Origin: Cloacimonetes bacterium UBA5210
GTDB lineage: Bacteria > Cloacimonadota > Cloacimonadia > Cloacimonadales > Cloacimonadaceae
Reading direction: 5' to 3'
Length of the DNA stretch: 64,000 nt
NCBI GenBank assembly: GCA_002412625.1
Contig: DHVK01000014.1
Coordinates: 1 to 64,000 of the forward strand
Under the pieces are notes generated by a model, which worked only from the letters and a program-made list of their open reading frames with translations, was not told the DNA's origin and made no database searches. Below are positions 19,465-28,153 of the stretch, piece after piece (the first letter of the stretch is position 1; every line of letters begins with the position of its first letter). The position numbers and the translations under genes are program-made.

Positions 19465-20396
19465 CTCTTCCCCCTTTTCTTTTCTGCTGCCCGCAGTTTT
19501 GCACTGCGTGAACGGACGTTTGTTTGGATCTCTTCGTCTGTAGCGCTTCTCGGCCGTCTGGTTAGTACTTTCAACGTGCTTTTGTGCGAACACACGCATT
19601 GGATGATTACCGGAGGACAGATACAGTCCTGCTCGGCTAACTTGAACATGTTTTTCACGATGCGGTCTTCCAAAGAGTGATAGCTCATCACCACAATGCG
19701 ACCTTCAGGGTTCAATAGATTGATGGCATCGTTCAGGGCAGAGGATAGTGCGGCAAGCTCGTCGTTCACACATATCCTCAAGGCCTGAAAGACGCGCACC
19801 TTGGTCTTCAGGGATTCTTTGCTGCCTACACCGACCACGCTTTCGATGACTCCGGCAAGCTCCAAAGTGCTCTTGATTGGCTGCTTTTCACGGGATCGCT
19901 CGATTGCTCTGGCGATCCTGCCGGCAGCCTGTTCTTCACCATATTCTCTAAAAATCTTCTTCAATTCATCTACAGAGTATTCATTCACGATCTTCCGCGC
20001 GGTCATCTCGCTCTCGCGATCCATGCGCATGTCCAATTCCGCATCGCGGTCAAAACTGAAACCGCGCTCTGTTTCATCCAGCTGATGCGAGCTTACGCCC
20101 AAGTCAAAGAGGATGCCGTCGATCCCAGAAACCTTATGATACGCCAATTGGGTGCGCAGGTCCTTGAAATTTGCTTGAATCAGCACGGCATGGTGATCCT
20201 GCAAGGTTGCTTCTGCCTCTTTGATGGCGTCTATGTCCCTATCAAAGGCATAGAGCTTGATTTGCGGCTCATGTTCTAACATTGCCAAAGCGTGTCCGCC
20301 GCCACCCAGGGTAGCGTCCACATATATCTTTCCGGGCCGAAGCGCGAGCAGCTCCAGACATTCAGAGATCATTACCGGCCTGTGGTAAACGCTCAT
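19461..20396 (-). CDS. rsmH: 16S rRNA m4C1402 methyltransferase RsmH (MraW)
   Basis: SAM-dependent methyltransferase acting on N4 of C1402 in 16S rRNA. The 311-aa sequence begins YHRPVMISECLELL, has motif I YVDATLGGGGHALAML, LYAFDRDIDAI, GILFDLGVSSHQLDE, the RGFSFDRDAELDMRMD block and the C-terminal VVMSYHSLEDRIVKN. These are family signatures and nothing is missing. It overlaps mraZ at its start and ftsL at its stop, as usual in dcw operons. The last residues are strongly basic. Confidence 0.96.
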   Translation of the reverse strand: MSVYHRPVMISECLELLALRPGKIYVDATLGGGGHALAMLEHEPQIKLYAFDRDIDAIKEAEATLQDHHAVLIQANFKDLRTQLAYHKVSGIDGILFDLGVSSHQLDETERGFSFDRDAELDMRMDRESEMTARKIVNEYSVDELKKIFREYGEEQAAGRIARAIERSREKQPIKSTLELAGVIESVVGVGSKESLKTKVRVFQALRICVNDELAALSSALNDAINLLNPEGRIVVMSYHSLEDRIVKNMFKLAEQDCICPPVIIQCVCSHKSTLKVLTRRPRSATDEEIQTNVRSRSAKLRAAEKKRGKR

Positions 20397-20833
20397 AGCT
20401 GATAATCCTCACTGGTGAAAGTCTCGCGGTGAGCTTCCAGCTTGCTTTGACGCACCTGGGCATATACTTCCGGATTCCAAAGGCTGATGAAATGACCTTC
20501 GCCTTTGATGATCACGCTGTCCTCAATGCCCACTTCGGTAAGCAGGAGCTCATGAATCCGGACTCTGCCCGGACCTTCAAGTTCTTGCTCCAGCATCGCA
20601 AAATCGATCAGTTGCGTACGCAATTTCTTAGCTCGTTCATTGCCCTCTTTCAGGCGCTCAAGCGTGCTCTTCCAACTGTCCAGGGGATAGATGGCAATCG
20701 TATCCGAAGGCCCCAGGGTCACCACCACCGAGCGCATCGCTTCCTCGGCAAACTTCTTTTTGAAGCTGGCGGGAATGATCACACGTTGCTTGTGCACCGA
20801 GTTTTCGAAGATACCTAAAAATTCACCGGACAT
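20393..20833 (-). CDS. mraZ: Transcriptional regulator MraZ
   Basis: AbrB-like double-SWIRM-fold DNA-binding protein that, in species where it was studied, binds direct repeats in its own promoter and tunes the dcw operon. The 146-aa product begins MSGEFLGIFENSVHKQRVII, with the first repeat unit near residues 1-50 and the second near 75-125 (GPGRVRIHELLLTEVGIEDSV). I chose the second of two close ATGs because AAAGGA lies 6 nt before it and abuts the first. Repeats that could be its operator lie just upstream. Confidence 0.92.
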   Translation of the reverse strand: MSGEFLGIFENSVHKQRVIIPASFKKKFAEEAMRSVVVTLGPSDTIAIYPLDSWKSTLERLKEGNERAKKLRTQLIDFAMLEQELEGPGRVRIHELLLTEVGIEDSVIIKGEGHFISLWNPEVYAQVRQSKLEAHRETFTSEDYQL

Positions 20834-20939
20834 TTGCATTCCTTTTCTGTCTGATTCCTGTGCGTTGAGAGCGGCAGGGCATAAAACCCGCTTCCGCATC
20901 GTCTGTTTTTGAGATTATTTGAATATTTCTGAGACTTTC

Positions 20940-20966
20940 TGACATCCAGTGACACCTATATGACAT
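20940..20966 (-). promoter_or_regulatory. Triple direct repeat, candidate MraZ operator
   Basis: In the mraZ direction ATGTCA, GTGTCA and ATGTCA recur at 11- and 10-nt steps, about one helical turn, from the spacer across the -10 and into the start region. The first is preceded by TGGG. Known MraZ operators are short repeats with helical-turn spacing upstream of mraZ. The match is by architecture and place, not by demonstrated binding. Confidence 0.5.
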
Positions 20967-20983
20967 CCCACTTTTCTTGTCAA
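20955..20983 (-). promoter_or_regulatory. Sigma70-type promoter of the dcw operon
   Basis: TTGACA (perfect -35) is separated by exactly 17 nt from TATAGG (-10, four of six matches), about 120 nt before the mraZ start. No other strong promoter is evident between here and ftsZ, so it probably drives the whole cluster. Confidence 0.7.
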
Positions 20984-21190
20984 GCTTAAAATACGCTTTT
21001 TTCATTTTCATGCTATAATGCTTTCTACATAAGGCTTGCAGCTATCTATGGACAGAGATTGTTATTATTTGCAGGGTTTTGCTATCATCCGCTGCCACCA
21101 GGTTTGGCAAATGGTGCCACGCACTTGGCAGAAGCGCCCGGAGCCTCCAATCTGCCGCCAGGGAATTGCCAAGTGTTTGGCAATCACAAT

Positions 21191-21217
21191 AAAAAAAGCC
21201 ACCGCGTAGGTGGCTTT
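21191..21217 (-). terminator. Rho-independent terminator upstream of mraZ
   Basis: AAAGCCACC/GGTGGCTTT forms a 9-bp stem with a 5-nt loop and is followed on the minus strand by seven T. It terminates whatever minus-strand gene once lay to the right, now only a short remnant, and insulates the dcw promoter. Confidence 0.8.
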
Positions 21218-21241
21218 ATCTGCGAGGCAAGGCCAGTGGGA

Positions 21242-21361
21242 TTAAAATCCAGTGCCGCCGGTTCCGGATGTAGGCGCGCATGCAACCGTATATGGCTTTT
21301 CAGACTCAAAGGCAATAATAACTGCGTAGATATTCTGCGCGTTGTTGCGATGGTAGCTATC
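21242..21361 (-). pseudogene. C-terminal fragment of an unrecognised protein
   Basis: Thirty-nine codons ending PTSGTGGTGF and a TAA, just before the terminator. The reading is protein-like (NIYAVIIAFESEKPYT) but has no start. It meets the flanking direct repeat at its upstream end, which suggests that the rest was lost when the repeat or island arrived. I do not recognise the family. Confidence 0.3.
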
Positions 21362-21364
21362 AGT

Positions 21365-21476
21365 TCTTAGTTCGGGGTTCTTGGTTCGGGGTTGGAGCTC
21401 GTCTCTCAGAGCCGATTTTTTGTCGGACTTCCGCCAAAATGCATTACCGACTATCCTGCGGATACATCACGGCTGC
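21365..21476 (+). repeat. Left copy of an island-flanking direct repeat
   Basis: About 110 bp beginning TTAGTTCGGGGTTC and ending near GGATACATCACGGCTGC. It matches the copy at 31774 in the same orientation, sharing CTCGTCTCTCAGAGCCG, CTGTCGG/TTGTCGG and ACTATCCTGCGGATACATCA, with scattered differences. The ten kilobases between the copies hold the restriction and toxin-antitoxin genes. Confidence 0.7.
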
Positions 21477-21581
21477 AACGTGACGACGAGAAACTGCAAA
21501 GCGGATGTCCGACAGAACTTCGCAGGCACACTATCCAAAGCTATTGAGCAGAGCCATACCAAAGAGATGCTTGCGATACCC

Positions 21582-22004
21582 TCAGAGACCAGTTCAATGA
21601 CCTCGCCAATCGCTATTTTCACTACTGGCAGAGGTTAGCAGAGCACACAGCGCTCAGAATACGTGAGTTCGGTAGGTTGCAGGATACAAGAAAGCCAATG
21701 CCAGATACTACAAGCTCGTGGTGATCTTGGATGACCGCACCAGTGATATCTGCCGGGCATTGGCAGCCCAAGATAGGGTCTATCCCCTAAACGATGCTCT
21801 GGATTGATGGATAACCTTATGACTCTGGATACCAAATCCAACAGCTTGGATGATGCCCGGGAATACATCAAAGCACTCGCACCTTGGATCAAAGACGATC
21901 AGATCGAATACGACTCAGAGATGAACCCTATATGTGTTTCCGGAGTACATACACCCTTTCCCCCGTTTTATTGGAAGTGTAGGTCGAGTACAATTATTGC
22001 ATGA
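21582..22004 (+). pseudogene. Decayed phage head-morphogenesis-like gene
   Basis: Three successive frames together read like the C-terminal part of an SPP1 gp7/Mu gpF-type minor head protein: RDQFNDLANRYFHYWQRL, then YYKLVVILDDRTSDICRALA with RVYPLNDALD, then DDAREYIKALAPWIKDDQIE ending SGVHTPFPPFYWKCRS. The LDDRT and HTPFPP.W.CR motifs are typical of the family. Frameshifts occur near 21690 and at 21802-21807, and no start was found, so the gene is dead. It lies just inside the left repeat and suggests a prophage origin for the island. Confidence 0.55.
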
Positions 22005-22011
22005 AAACAAA

Positions 22012-22506
22012 CTAGTCTCGGGATGCTTGGAATGTAATACCAAGATCAGATACAAATTGTAAATCGTCCATGCATTTAATGCTGAAGTATTTACACACAT
22101 CGGGGATTTTGCATTTTTTTATGCTATCTGTTGGGTATTCCTTGGTAACAACAATAGCATTAAGTGACCATGCATGCGCTATTACCCAGGGATCTGCCAT
22201 TGATCTTTGCTTCTTACTATCAATTAGATTTGGAAATTTAGATAAAATTTGCCTGACTTTGCTCTGCACATCAGAGTCGATACCCTTTACAAAAGTGGAT
22301 TCGTTTTTTTTAAGCCAATTGTATAAAAGATCATCACCTTTTTTTATCTCTAATGCTACCTCTTCCGTGCAGAATATCCTCTCTTCTTCAATGAGCTGTT
22401 CAAGAATGTCAAAGTAATTGGATATCTTTGGTGAGTAGTATTTGTTCCAAGGTTCTATCAAAGCATTAGAATCCAAGCAGTAAACTTTCGGTTTAATGTC
22501 ATTCAT
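22012..22506 (-). CDS. DUF4411-type PIN-like putative toxin
   Basis: A 164-aa protein opening KVYCLDSNALIEPWNKYY, with the N-terminal acidic residue of a PIN-like metal site. E/D-rich downstream segments follow (EEVALEIKKGDD, SMADPWVIAHAWSLNAIVVT). The ADPWVIA and VVTKEYP motifs match the DUF4411 branch of PIN-like nucleases. Its start overlaps the end of the ImmA/Xre gene by 8 nt. DUF4411 next to an Xre-ImmA protein is a recurrent toxin-antitoxin-like pair. RNase activity is inferred from the family. Confidence 0.75.
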   Translation of the reverse strand: MNDIKPKVYCLDSNALIEPWNKYYSPKISNYFDILEQLIEEERIFCTEEVALEIKKGDDLLYNWLKKNESTFVKGIDSDVQSKVRQILSKFPNLIDSKKQRSMADPWVIAHAWSLNAIVVTKEYPTDSIKKCKIPDVCKYFSIKCMDDLQFVSDLGITFQASRD

Positions 22507-23665
22507 GGAAACTCCTCATCGGAATGTTATCAAACAGCTTCCCGAAATTATTGACTTTATAATTCAATAATGATGACGCATCCCTACCTGAAATCAATCC
22601 AGTCTGATAAGCATTCAAGACAATATGAGAAAACAAATAGCCATTCTTTAATGCTGCCATCAAGGATGGGCTTACAATGCCTTCACTTTCTCTTTGTTTC
22701 TCCTTGTGCTTTTTCCATAATTCAATACCAGCTTCTCTAACTGCTTGATAATCAGCACGGGATATTCTTTTGCTATCCATTAAGAACCTAGCAATCATCT
22801 CAGGACTAATCACCATTGCATTTGAAATATCTTGGCATGTCTTAACTATTGATGTTATATCCTTTGTTGAATCCCAGAGCTTCAGCAGTTCAATTTTATC
22901 TATCAGCACTGCCTGAGCAACTCGGTTACAGTACTTTTCTACATCACTAGCATTAGAGACTCTGTTAAATACAAGCGGATCAACAATTCCTTGTTGATTA
23001 ATCCAAATATGTACAAGCTCATGTACAAGTGTAAATATTCTGCTTGCGTAGCTATCGTTAGAGTTCAAAAAAACGAAAGGAGAATAGTCGTTGATAATAA
23101 CAAACCCTCGAAACTCATCGCTTTTAATGGAGCTATCCCTTAGCACATTTATGCCACAACGCTCAGTTTTATTAATCCATAGTGATAGAGCTTTTTGATG
23201 ACTCCTAGTGGCAATGTGTTCTGATAAAGAGATACCTAAGGTGTCCATGATACTGGATGCTACATCTTCAACAGGTGAGTTGACACTATAACTCCCAACG
23301 AAGTTTAGCTTAGTACTTCCATCAGATTCCAAGAAATCAGCCAACCATTCGGCTTTCCATTGAGCATGTCGTATAAATGACAAGCTCTTTGTAGAAATCT
23401 CACTTTCTTGATTCATGCGAAAGTCTCGAAGAGGCTCAAAATCATCCGGAGGTGTTGGGAGATAAAAAACTGCGAAAGCACGACCGTATAGTTTGGCTGC
23501 GTTTCTTGCTTGCGCTAAAGTCGGAAGAGCTTCTCCGTTCTCCCATTTAAGAATATCAGTGGGAGGCCTACCAAGTTTGTCAGCAACTTGATCAATCGTT
23601 AGCTTTGCTCTTTCGCGTGCCCATCTAACAACAGAAGGAGTTATTTGTGCGTACTCTCTAGGCAT
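22499..23665 (-). CDS. Xre-type HTH plus ImmA/IrrE metallopeptidase, putative antitoxin or regulator
   Basis: The 388-aa protein has an N-terminal Cro/C1-type helix-turn-helix (res ~8-60; LTIDQVADKLGRPPTDILKW). The ImmA/IrrE zinc-peptidase domain (COG2856) follows, with HELVHIW containing the HExxH motif at about residue 216. The ~100-residue C-terminus is unassigned. Proteins of this design repress promoters or cleave repressors, and occur as the upstream partner of DUF4411 toxins. The ATG has GGGGAAAG as ribosome-binding site. The 170-nt gap from hsdR suggests its own promoter or a weak link to the restriction operon. Confidence 0.8.
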   Translation of the reverse strand: MPREYAQITPSVVRWARERAKLTIDQVADKLGRPPTDILKWENGEALPTLAQARNAAKLYGRAFAVFYLPTPPDDFEPLRDFRMNQESEISTKSLSFIRHAQWKAEWLADFLESDGSTKLNFVGSYSVNSPVEDVASSIMDTLGISLSEHIATRSHQKALSLWINKTERCGINVLRDSSIKSDEFRGFVIINDYSPFVFLNSNDSYASRIFTLVHELVHIWINQQGIVDPLVFNRVSNASDVEKYCNRVAQAVLIDKIELLKLWDSTKDITSIVKTCQDISNAMVISPEMIARFLMDSKRISRADYQAVREAGIELWKKHKEKQRESEGIVSPSLMAALKNGYLFSHIVLNAYQTGLISGRDASSLLNYKVNNFGKLFDNIPMRSFHE

Positions 23666-23835
23666 TTCTTTCCCCTATAACGATTTATTGTAACTTGACT
23701 CTGCTATTCCAATCATCAAAATCACACAGGATAGCTGGTAGGCCGAATCACGTTCACCAGAGATGAATAATCATAACCCATCTCATGTATGCTTAATCTT
23801 ATAAGTCTCGATTACTGTCAATAAGATATGTGACG

Positions 23836-26800
23836 CTACTCACTCATTGCATCATAATCACTGTTTATCTCTGAAAATATCTCACGAGACAACAATTTGA
23901 ATATCACCCCCTGAAACTTCTCATCATCCATATACCTTGTCACGATCTTGTCATTTTCTTTCAAGCGTTTCATCATCAGGTCTTTGATGATCTGCTCTAT
24001 CCCCAGTTCGAACTTATCCAGGGGATTGGCAGCAGCGGTCTTAAGCACTCCTTCATCCCGCATGGCAGTTTCCTTGATTTGCTCAAAGAAGAGCCGGTCT
24101 GCTTCGCTGAAATCCGTGCCAAAGCGTTCATTCAAGGTTTCAATGATTTCTGATAAGGGTTTTTCTTCCTCGGTAGCCTTGCGCGTGCCGGTATCGGTTG
24201 GCGACTTAACCTTAACCTCTTCACCATCAGATAAATCGATTGAGCCTTCCATAACTTTCTGCAAGCGGTAGTATTGCAAGTCCACATCCTTTTCCGGATA
24301 AGCATCCCGACTGTCACTGGGATGGATGTGCGGCAAGAGAAAGCGCCCAAAACTATAAAGCATCTCCTGTTCTTTATCCGTATAGCTGATGAGTTGGGTT
24401 ACAAAGGCATAGAGCCGTACATAAGCTTTGAGCTTATCCCGGAACTTATCCTTGTCCTCATCATTTTCAAGCTGCTTATACTTCTCGACAGCATTCTGCA
24501 GATGCTTTTGCAAGGCAGCATGATCCCCCCGCTTCTGTTCTGCAAGAGGCTTGTAAAAGACCTTGGCAAAGCCCTCTACATCCTGCCAGCTATAGACCTG
24601 CATCTGGTTAAGCTCGTGCTTGAGCTCTTCCAGATGCGAGGGATCGGATTCTGCTTCCAGTTCGGTAACCGTATAATAAGGCTTAAAAGCAGCCAGAATG
24701 TCCTCTGCTTTGTTTACAAAGTCCAGGACAAAGGGAACTTCCTTGCCGGGATAGATTCTGTTCAAACGTGAAAGAGTCTGTACTGCCTGCACTCCATCCA
24801 GCCGTTTATCCACATACATAGCGCAGAGCAAGGGTTGATCATAGCCGGTCTGATACTTATTCGCCACCAAGAGAATCTGATAATCTTCACTGCCAAAGCG
24901 GTCTTTTAGCTGCGTCTCAGAGATATGCTTGCCCGTTTTATAATCCAGATTCATTCCCGGTTCGGTGTATTCCAGTTCCGTTTCGGGATCAAGCACCGTT
25001 CCGCTGAACGCCACCAAAGGATGCACATCGGTATAATGATGCTCTCCCAGATACCTTTGAAAAGCCAGCATATAGCGCGCCGCTTGCAGACGGCTATCAG
25101 TCACCACCATGGCCTTGGCCTTGCCCCCAATCAGGGGCATGATGCAGCTTCTAAAGTGTTCAATGATGATCTCCGTCTTCTGGCTCACGTTGCGCGGATG
25201 CAAGCGCATAAACTTACAGAGCTTTTTGGCTGCTTTCTTGGCTGGCATACTGGGATCATTTTCCGTGCTTTTTACTATCTTGAAATAGGTACTGTAGGTG
25301 GTATAACGCTGCAGCACATCCAATATAAAGCCTTCTTCAATGGCTTGGCGCATGCTGTAATTGTGAAAAGCTCTGCCTCCAGTGCCAAAGAGTTCCAAGG
25401 TCTTGCCCTTGGGCGTGGCAGTGAAAGCAAAGAAGCTTAGGTTGGGCTGCTGTCCACGGGATTCCATCACCATATTAAGCTCATCCTGCCAGTCCATCAT
25501 CGTATCGTAGGATTCCGATCCTACAGCTTTCCGTCCTCCCGTATCGTAGGATTCCGATCCTGCGGATCTGGCAGCATCAGAATGCTGCCTTACGCCCAAG
25601 ATCTGTTTCATGCCTCGGGCTGCCTCACCAGTTTGGCTGCTATGCGCCTCGTCCACAATAATGGCATATTTTCTGCCCGCTATCTTCTTCTGCCAGGTTT
25701 TGGATTTTAGAAGGGCTGCTTCATCCGGCATATCAGTGTCCTTAGCTCCGGCAATGCGCAGTAAGCCCTTCAGGATAAAGGGAAACTTTTGCAGCGTGGT
25801 GATCACGATCTTGGTGCCATCCACCAAAGCATTGGCAAGCTGTTTGCTGCCTTCTTTGATTGGTGCCACCACTCCCGTGGCATGCTCGATCTGAAAGATG
25901 GCGTCCTGCAATTGCCGATCCAATACCACGCGGTCTGTGATCACGATCACGCAGTCAAAAACCAGTTTGTCGTCCTCGGTGTGCAGGTTTGCCAGGCGGT
26001 GCGCCAGCCAGGAGATGCTATTGGTTTTCCCGCTGCCGGCACTGTGCTGGATCAGATAATTCTTACCTGCCTTTTCCAGCTGCACTTTGTCCAAAAGATT
26101 GCGCACCGCATCAAGCTGATGGTAGCGCGGGAAGATGATCCGTTCGTTCTTTTTGCCCTCGTTTTCGATAAAGATAAAGCTGCCAACTATCTCCAAAAGG
26201 CTTTCCGGCAACAGTACTTCTTCCCAAAGATAGGCAGTTCTGTGTCCCGAGGGGTGGAGGGGGTTACCCTTGCCGCAATCGATCTCTTGAGGGTTGCTGC
26301 CCCGGTTGAAAGGCAGAAAGAAGGTCTTGCGCTTTTGCAGATGCGTAGTCATATACACTTCATCAGTATCCACGGCAAAATGCACCAAAGCTCCGTTCTT
26401 ATAGCTTAGCAGGGGTGCAGAAGGGTCTCTTTCCTCGCGGTATTGCTTGATAGCGTTATGCACGTTTTGCCTGGTACCGGGGTTCTTCAGCTCCAGGGTA
26501 GCAACCGGGATGCCATTGATCGCCAGCACCATGTCTATGGATTCTTGCTTTTCGGGGTGATAAAACACCTGACGACAGACCTGAAAAGTATTGCACTGGT
26601 ATAGTGCCAGAGCTTCTTTGCTCATGTGGTGAGCAGGACGGAAGTATGCTAGACGCAGGGTTTTGCCTTGGAACTTGAAGCCATGCCGCAGGATATAGAG
26701 TGTGCCTTTGTTCAGGCGTTCCTTAACTAGGGCTTTGATGATTTGCTGTGGCAGCAAAGCCCCATTCAGCTTGTCCAGCTCTGCCCAAAGCTTGGGCTGG

Positions 26801-26940
26801 CTATGCTTGATGAAGCTGAGGGCTGCTTCGGCAAAGAGAGCGTTATCGGGATCAAAAGCGTTATTGGGCACAGAAGTCCAGCCGGCTTGCATAGTAGCTT
26901 CGATGTAGGCTTCAAAGGCTTGTTCGCTATAATTTGTCAT
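23836..26940 (-). CDS. hsdR: Type I restriction enzyme subunit R (HsdR) with an in-frame repeat insertion
   Basis: Motor and nuclease subunit of a Type I restriction complex. Residues ~140-165 hold the PD-(D/E)xK nuclease region ending ATLELKNPG. The SF2 translocase has Walker A HSAGSGKT (~302), DEAHSSQ (~430), SFFAFTATPKG, and the motif VI region LSRLNRIYPGKE. The length, 1,034 aa, is normal for the family plus about 30 residues. The extra part, near residues 450-482, is a low-complexity run with SAGSESYDT and VGSESYDT, encoded by palindromic repeats, lying between the DEAH box and motif III. The frame stays open. The start overlaps the read-through end of hsdS by 14 nt. Confidence 0.93.
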   Translation of the reverse strand: MTNYSEQAFEAYIEATMQAGWTSVPNNAFDPDNALFAEAALSFIKHSQPKLWAELDKLNGALLPQQIIKALVKERLNKGTLYILRHGFKFQGKTLRLAYFRPAHHMSKEALALYQCNTFQVCRQVFYHPEKQESIDMVLAINGIPVATLELKNPGTRQNVHNAIKQYREERDPSAPLLSYKNGALVHFAVDTDEVYMTTHLQKRKTFFLPFNRGSNPQEIDCGKGNPLHPSGHRTAYLWEEVLLPESLLEIVGSFIFIENEGKKNERIIFPRYHQLDAVRNLLDKVQLEKAGKNYLIQHSAGSGKTNSISWLAHRLANLHTEDDKLVFDCVIVITDRVVLDRQLQDAIFQIEHATGVVAPIKEGSKQLANALVDGTKIVITTLQKFPFILKGLLRIAGAKDTDMPDEAALLKSKTWQKKIAGRKYAIIVDEAHSSQTGEAARGMKQILGVRQHSDAARSAGSESYDTGGRKAVGSESYDTMMDWQDELNMVMESRGQQPNLSFFAFTATPKGKTLELFGTGGRAFHNYSMRQAIEEGFILDVLQRYTTYSTYFKIVKSTENDPSMPAKKAAKKLCKFMRLHPRNVSQKTEIIIEHFRSCIMPLIGGKAKAMVVTDSRLQAARYMLAFQRYLGEHHYTDVHPLVAFSGTVLDPETELEYTEPGMNLDYKTGKHISETQLKDRFGSEDYQILLVANKYQTGYDQPLLCAMYVDKRLDGVQAVQTLSRLNRIYPGKEVPFVLDFVNKAEDILAAFKPYYTVTELEAESDPSHLEELKHELNQMQVYSWQDVEGFAKVFYKPLAEQKRGDHAALQKHLQNAVEKYKQLENDEDKDKFRDKLKAYVRLYAFVTQLISYTDKEQEMLYSFGRFLLPHIHPSDSRDAYPEKDVDLQYYRLQKVMEGSIDLSDGEEVKVKSPTDTGTRKATEEEKPLSEIIETLNERFGTDFSEADRLFFEQIKETAMRDEGVLKTAAANPLDKFELGIEQIIKDLMMKRLKENDKIVTRYMDDEKFQGVIFKLLSREIFSEINSDYDAMSE
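25507..25589. repeat. Palindromic repeat cluster inside hsdR
   Basis: Three palindromes stand in a row: GTAGGATTCCGATCCTAC at 25507-25524, a near copy ending CTGC at 25546-25563, and GGCAGCATCAGAATGCTGCC at 25570-25589. They are translated in frame. GTAGGATT also begins the intergenic nested palindrome at 38741, so both may belong to one mobile repeat family. Confidence 0.75.
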
Positions 26941-28153
26941 GATAATCTCGCAAATCTATTTTACCGGTTACGGCGGAGTGGATGAGGGAGGAACGATATT
27001 CGTGGAGGAGAGTGATGGAGTCTTGTATTGTGTGTTGAATATGATCAATTCGTGTTGTCTCATGGTCGAGTAAGGAAGCAATGGCTTGCTGTTCACATCC
27101 ATTACAGACTGGTAAACTATGTTTGTATGCATCTTCTCTTGATAACCCTGGAACAGCAGAGTCTTTTGATCATTCATCCAATTTTAGACACATTAAAACA
27201 TAAAAGAGCCATCTAATATTACTTGCTGTAGTTCTGCTATCAATGTAATACGTTGTATCTATGGCAAATGCCTTATCAAAGGCGAAGTTAAGTTTACCAT
27301 AAGACCCTTTTCTTCCCACGATAATAGAAGGAGCATATGTGTTGCTTACATCATGACATCCAACATTTCCATTTGACCCATACACATGAATTCGTCCATC
27401 ATTCCTATTATCATCAGATAATGAATCACCATAAGCGAGGGTACACACCCTCTTCAATCTCTTAACTTCCCAATGCTCAGGCACTTCTCCCAACCACTCA
27501 ATTCCGCTGTCCTTCAATTTTGCATTAGGGTTCAGCCCTTTGGTGACAGCTTGGGTGATGAGGGCGATCCTCTTCTCTTTCAGCAGTTCTATCATCCGCT
27601 CTTTCTTTTGGATCAAAGCATCTAACCGAGCCGTCTCCCGGTCGAGAAAAGAGGCGATGGCTTGCTGTTCTTCATAATTCGGTTGCGGCACATAAAAATG
27701 ACCGAAATCTTCAAATCTTAGGGATGGCTGCATAATCAGAGATATGCTCCCTTTTTCGTAATCGAACAATCGTTGAAAAGCATACTCATAAAACTTTGCA
27801 TCTTCTGTTATGTTCTTTGGAATCGCTAACGCACAATTCTGTGAAAGGCTGAACTTCCCAGACACTACTCTTGTTGTCATAGCTTTCGCACCCACAGTCG
27901 TTATGAAGATTATAGGAGAGTCAAAATCAAAATCAAACCAGTCTATTGAACCCATAAGCCCATTATTCTCTGTCTGCCCGCTATACACCGGGTAATCCCC
28001 GGGATTCTCAGAAATATACTCCTTTGTGAGTATTGCTGCTTTAATACCCTTTATTAAAGCAAACATTCTTGTTGGTTTCTCAGTTTTCCAATGCTCCGGC
28101 ACCTTACCCAACCACTCAATCCCGCTGTCTTTATACATAGGGTATGCTTTCAC
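26927..28153 (-). pseudogene. hsdS: Type I specificity subunit (HsdS) interrupted by an in-frame TGA
   Basis: The DNA-recognition subunit. Two target-recognition domains open with matching SGIEWLGKVPEHWK (res ~10) and SGIEWLGEVPEHWE (~216). The first ends in the conserved spacer helix QQAIASFLDRETARLDALI. The frame stops at TGA 27170-27172 after VLMCLKLDE, within the second domain. It then continues in the same frame with SKDSAVPGLSREDAYKHS, EQQAIASLLDHETTRIDHI and HSAVTGKIDLRDYHDKL to a TAG inside hsdR. Without the TGA it would be a normal 408-residue HsdS, so one nonsense change splits it. The 327-aa product lacks the second spacer helix. Overlaps with rhuM (ATGA) and hsdR are typical of an intact operon. 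Confidence 0.88.

Noticed and set aside
27170..27172. TGA in hsdS as selenocysteine or a reassigned codon
   Set aside because: TGA ends other genes here (for example ftsZ, ftsL, rsmH), so it is a stop in this genome. HsdS has no reason to hold Sec, and no recoding stem-loop was evident just downstream.
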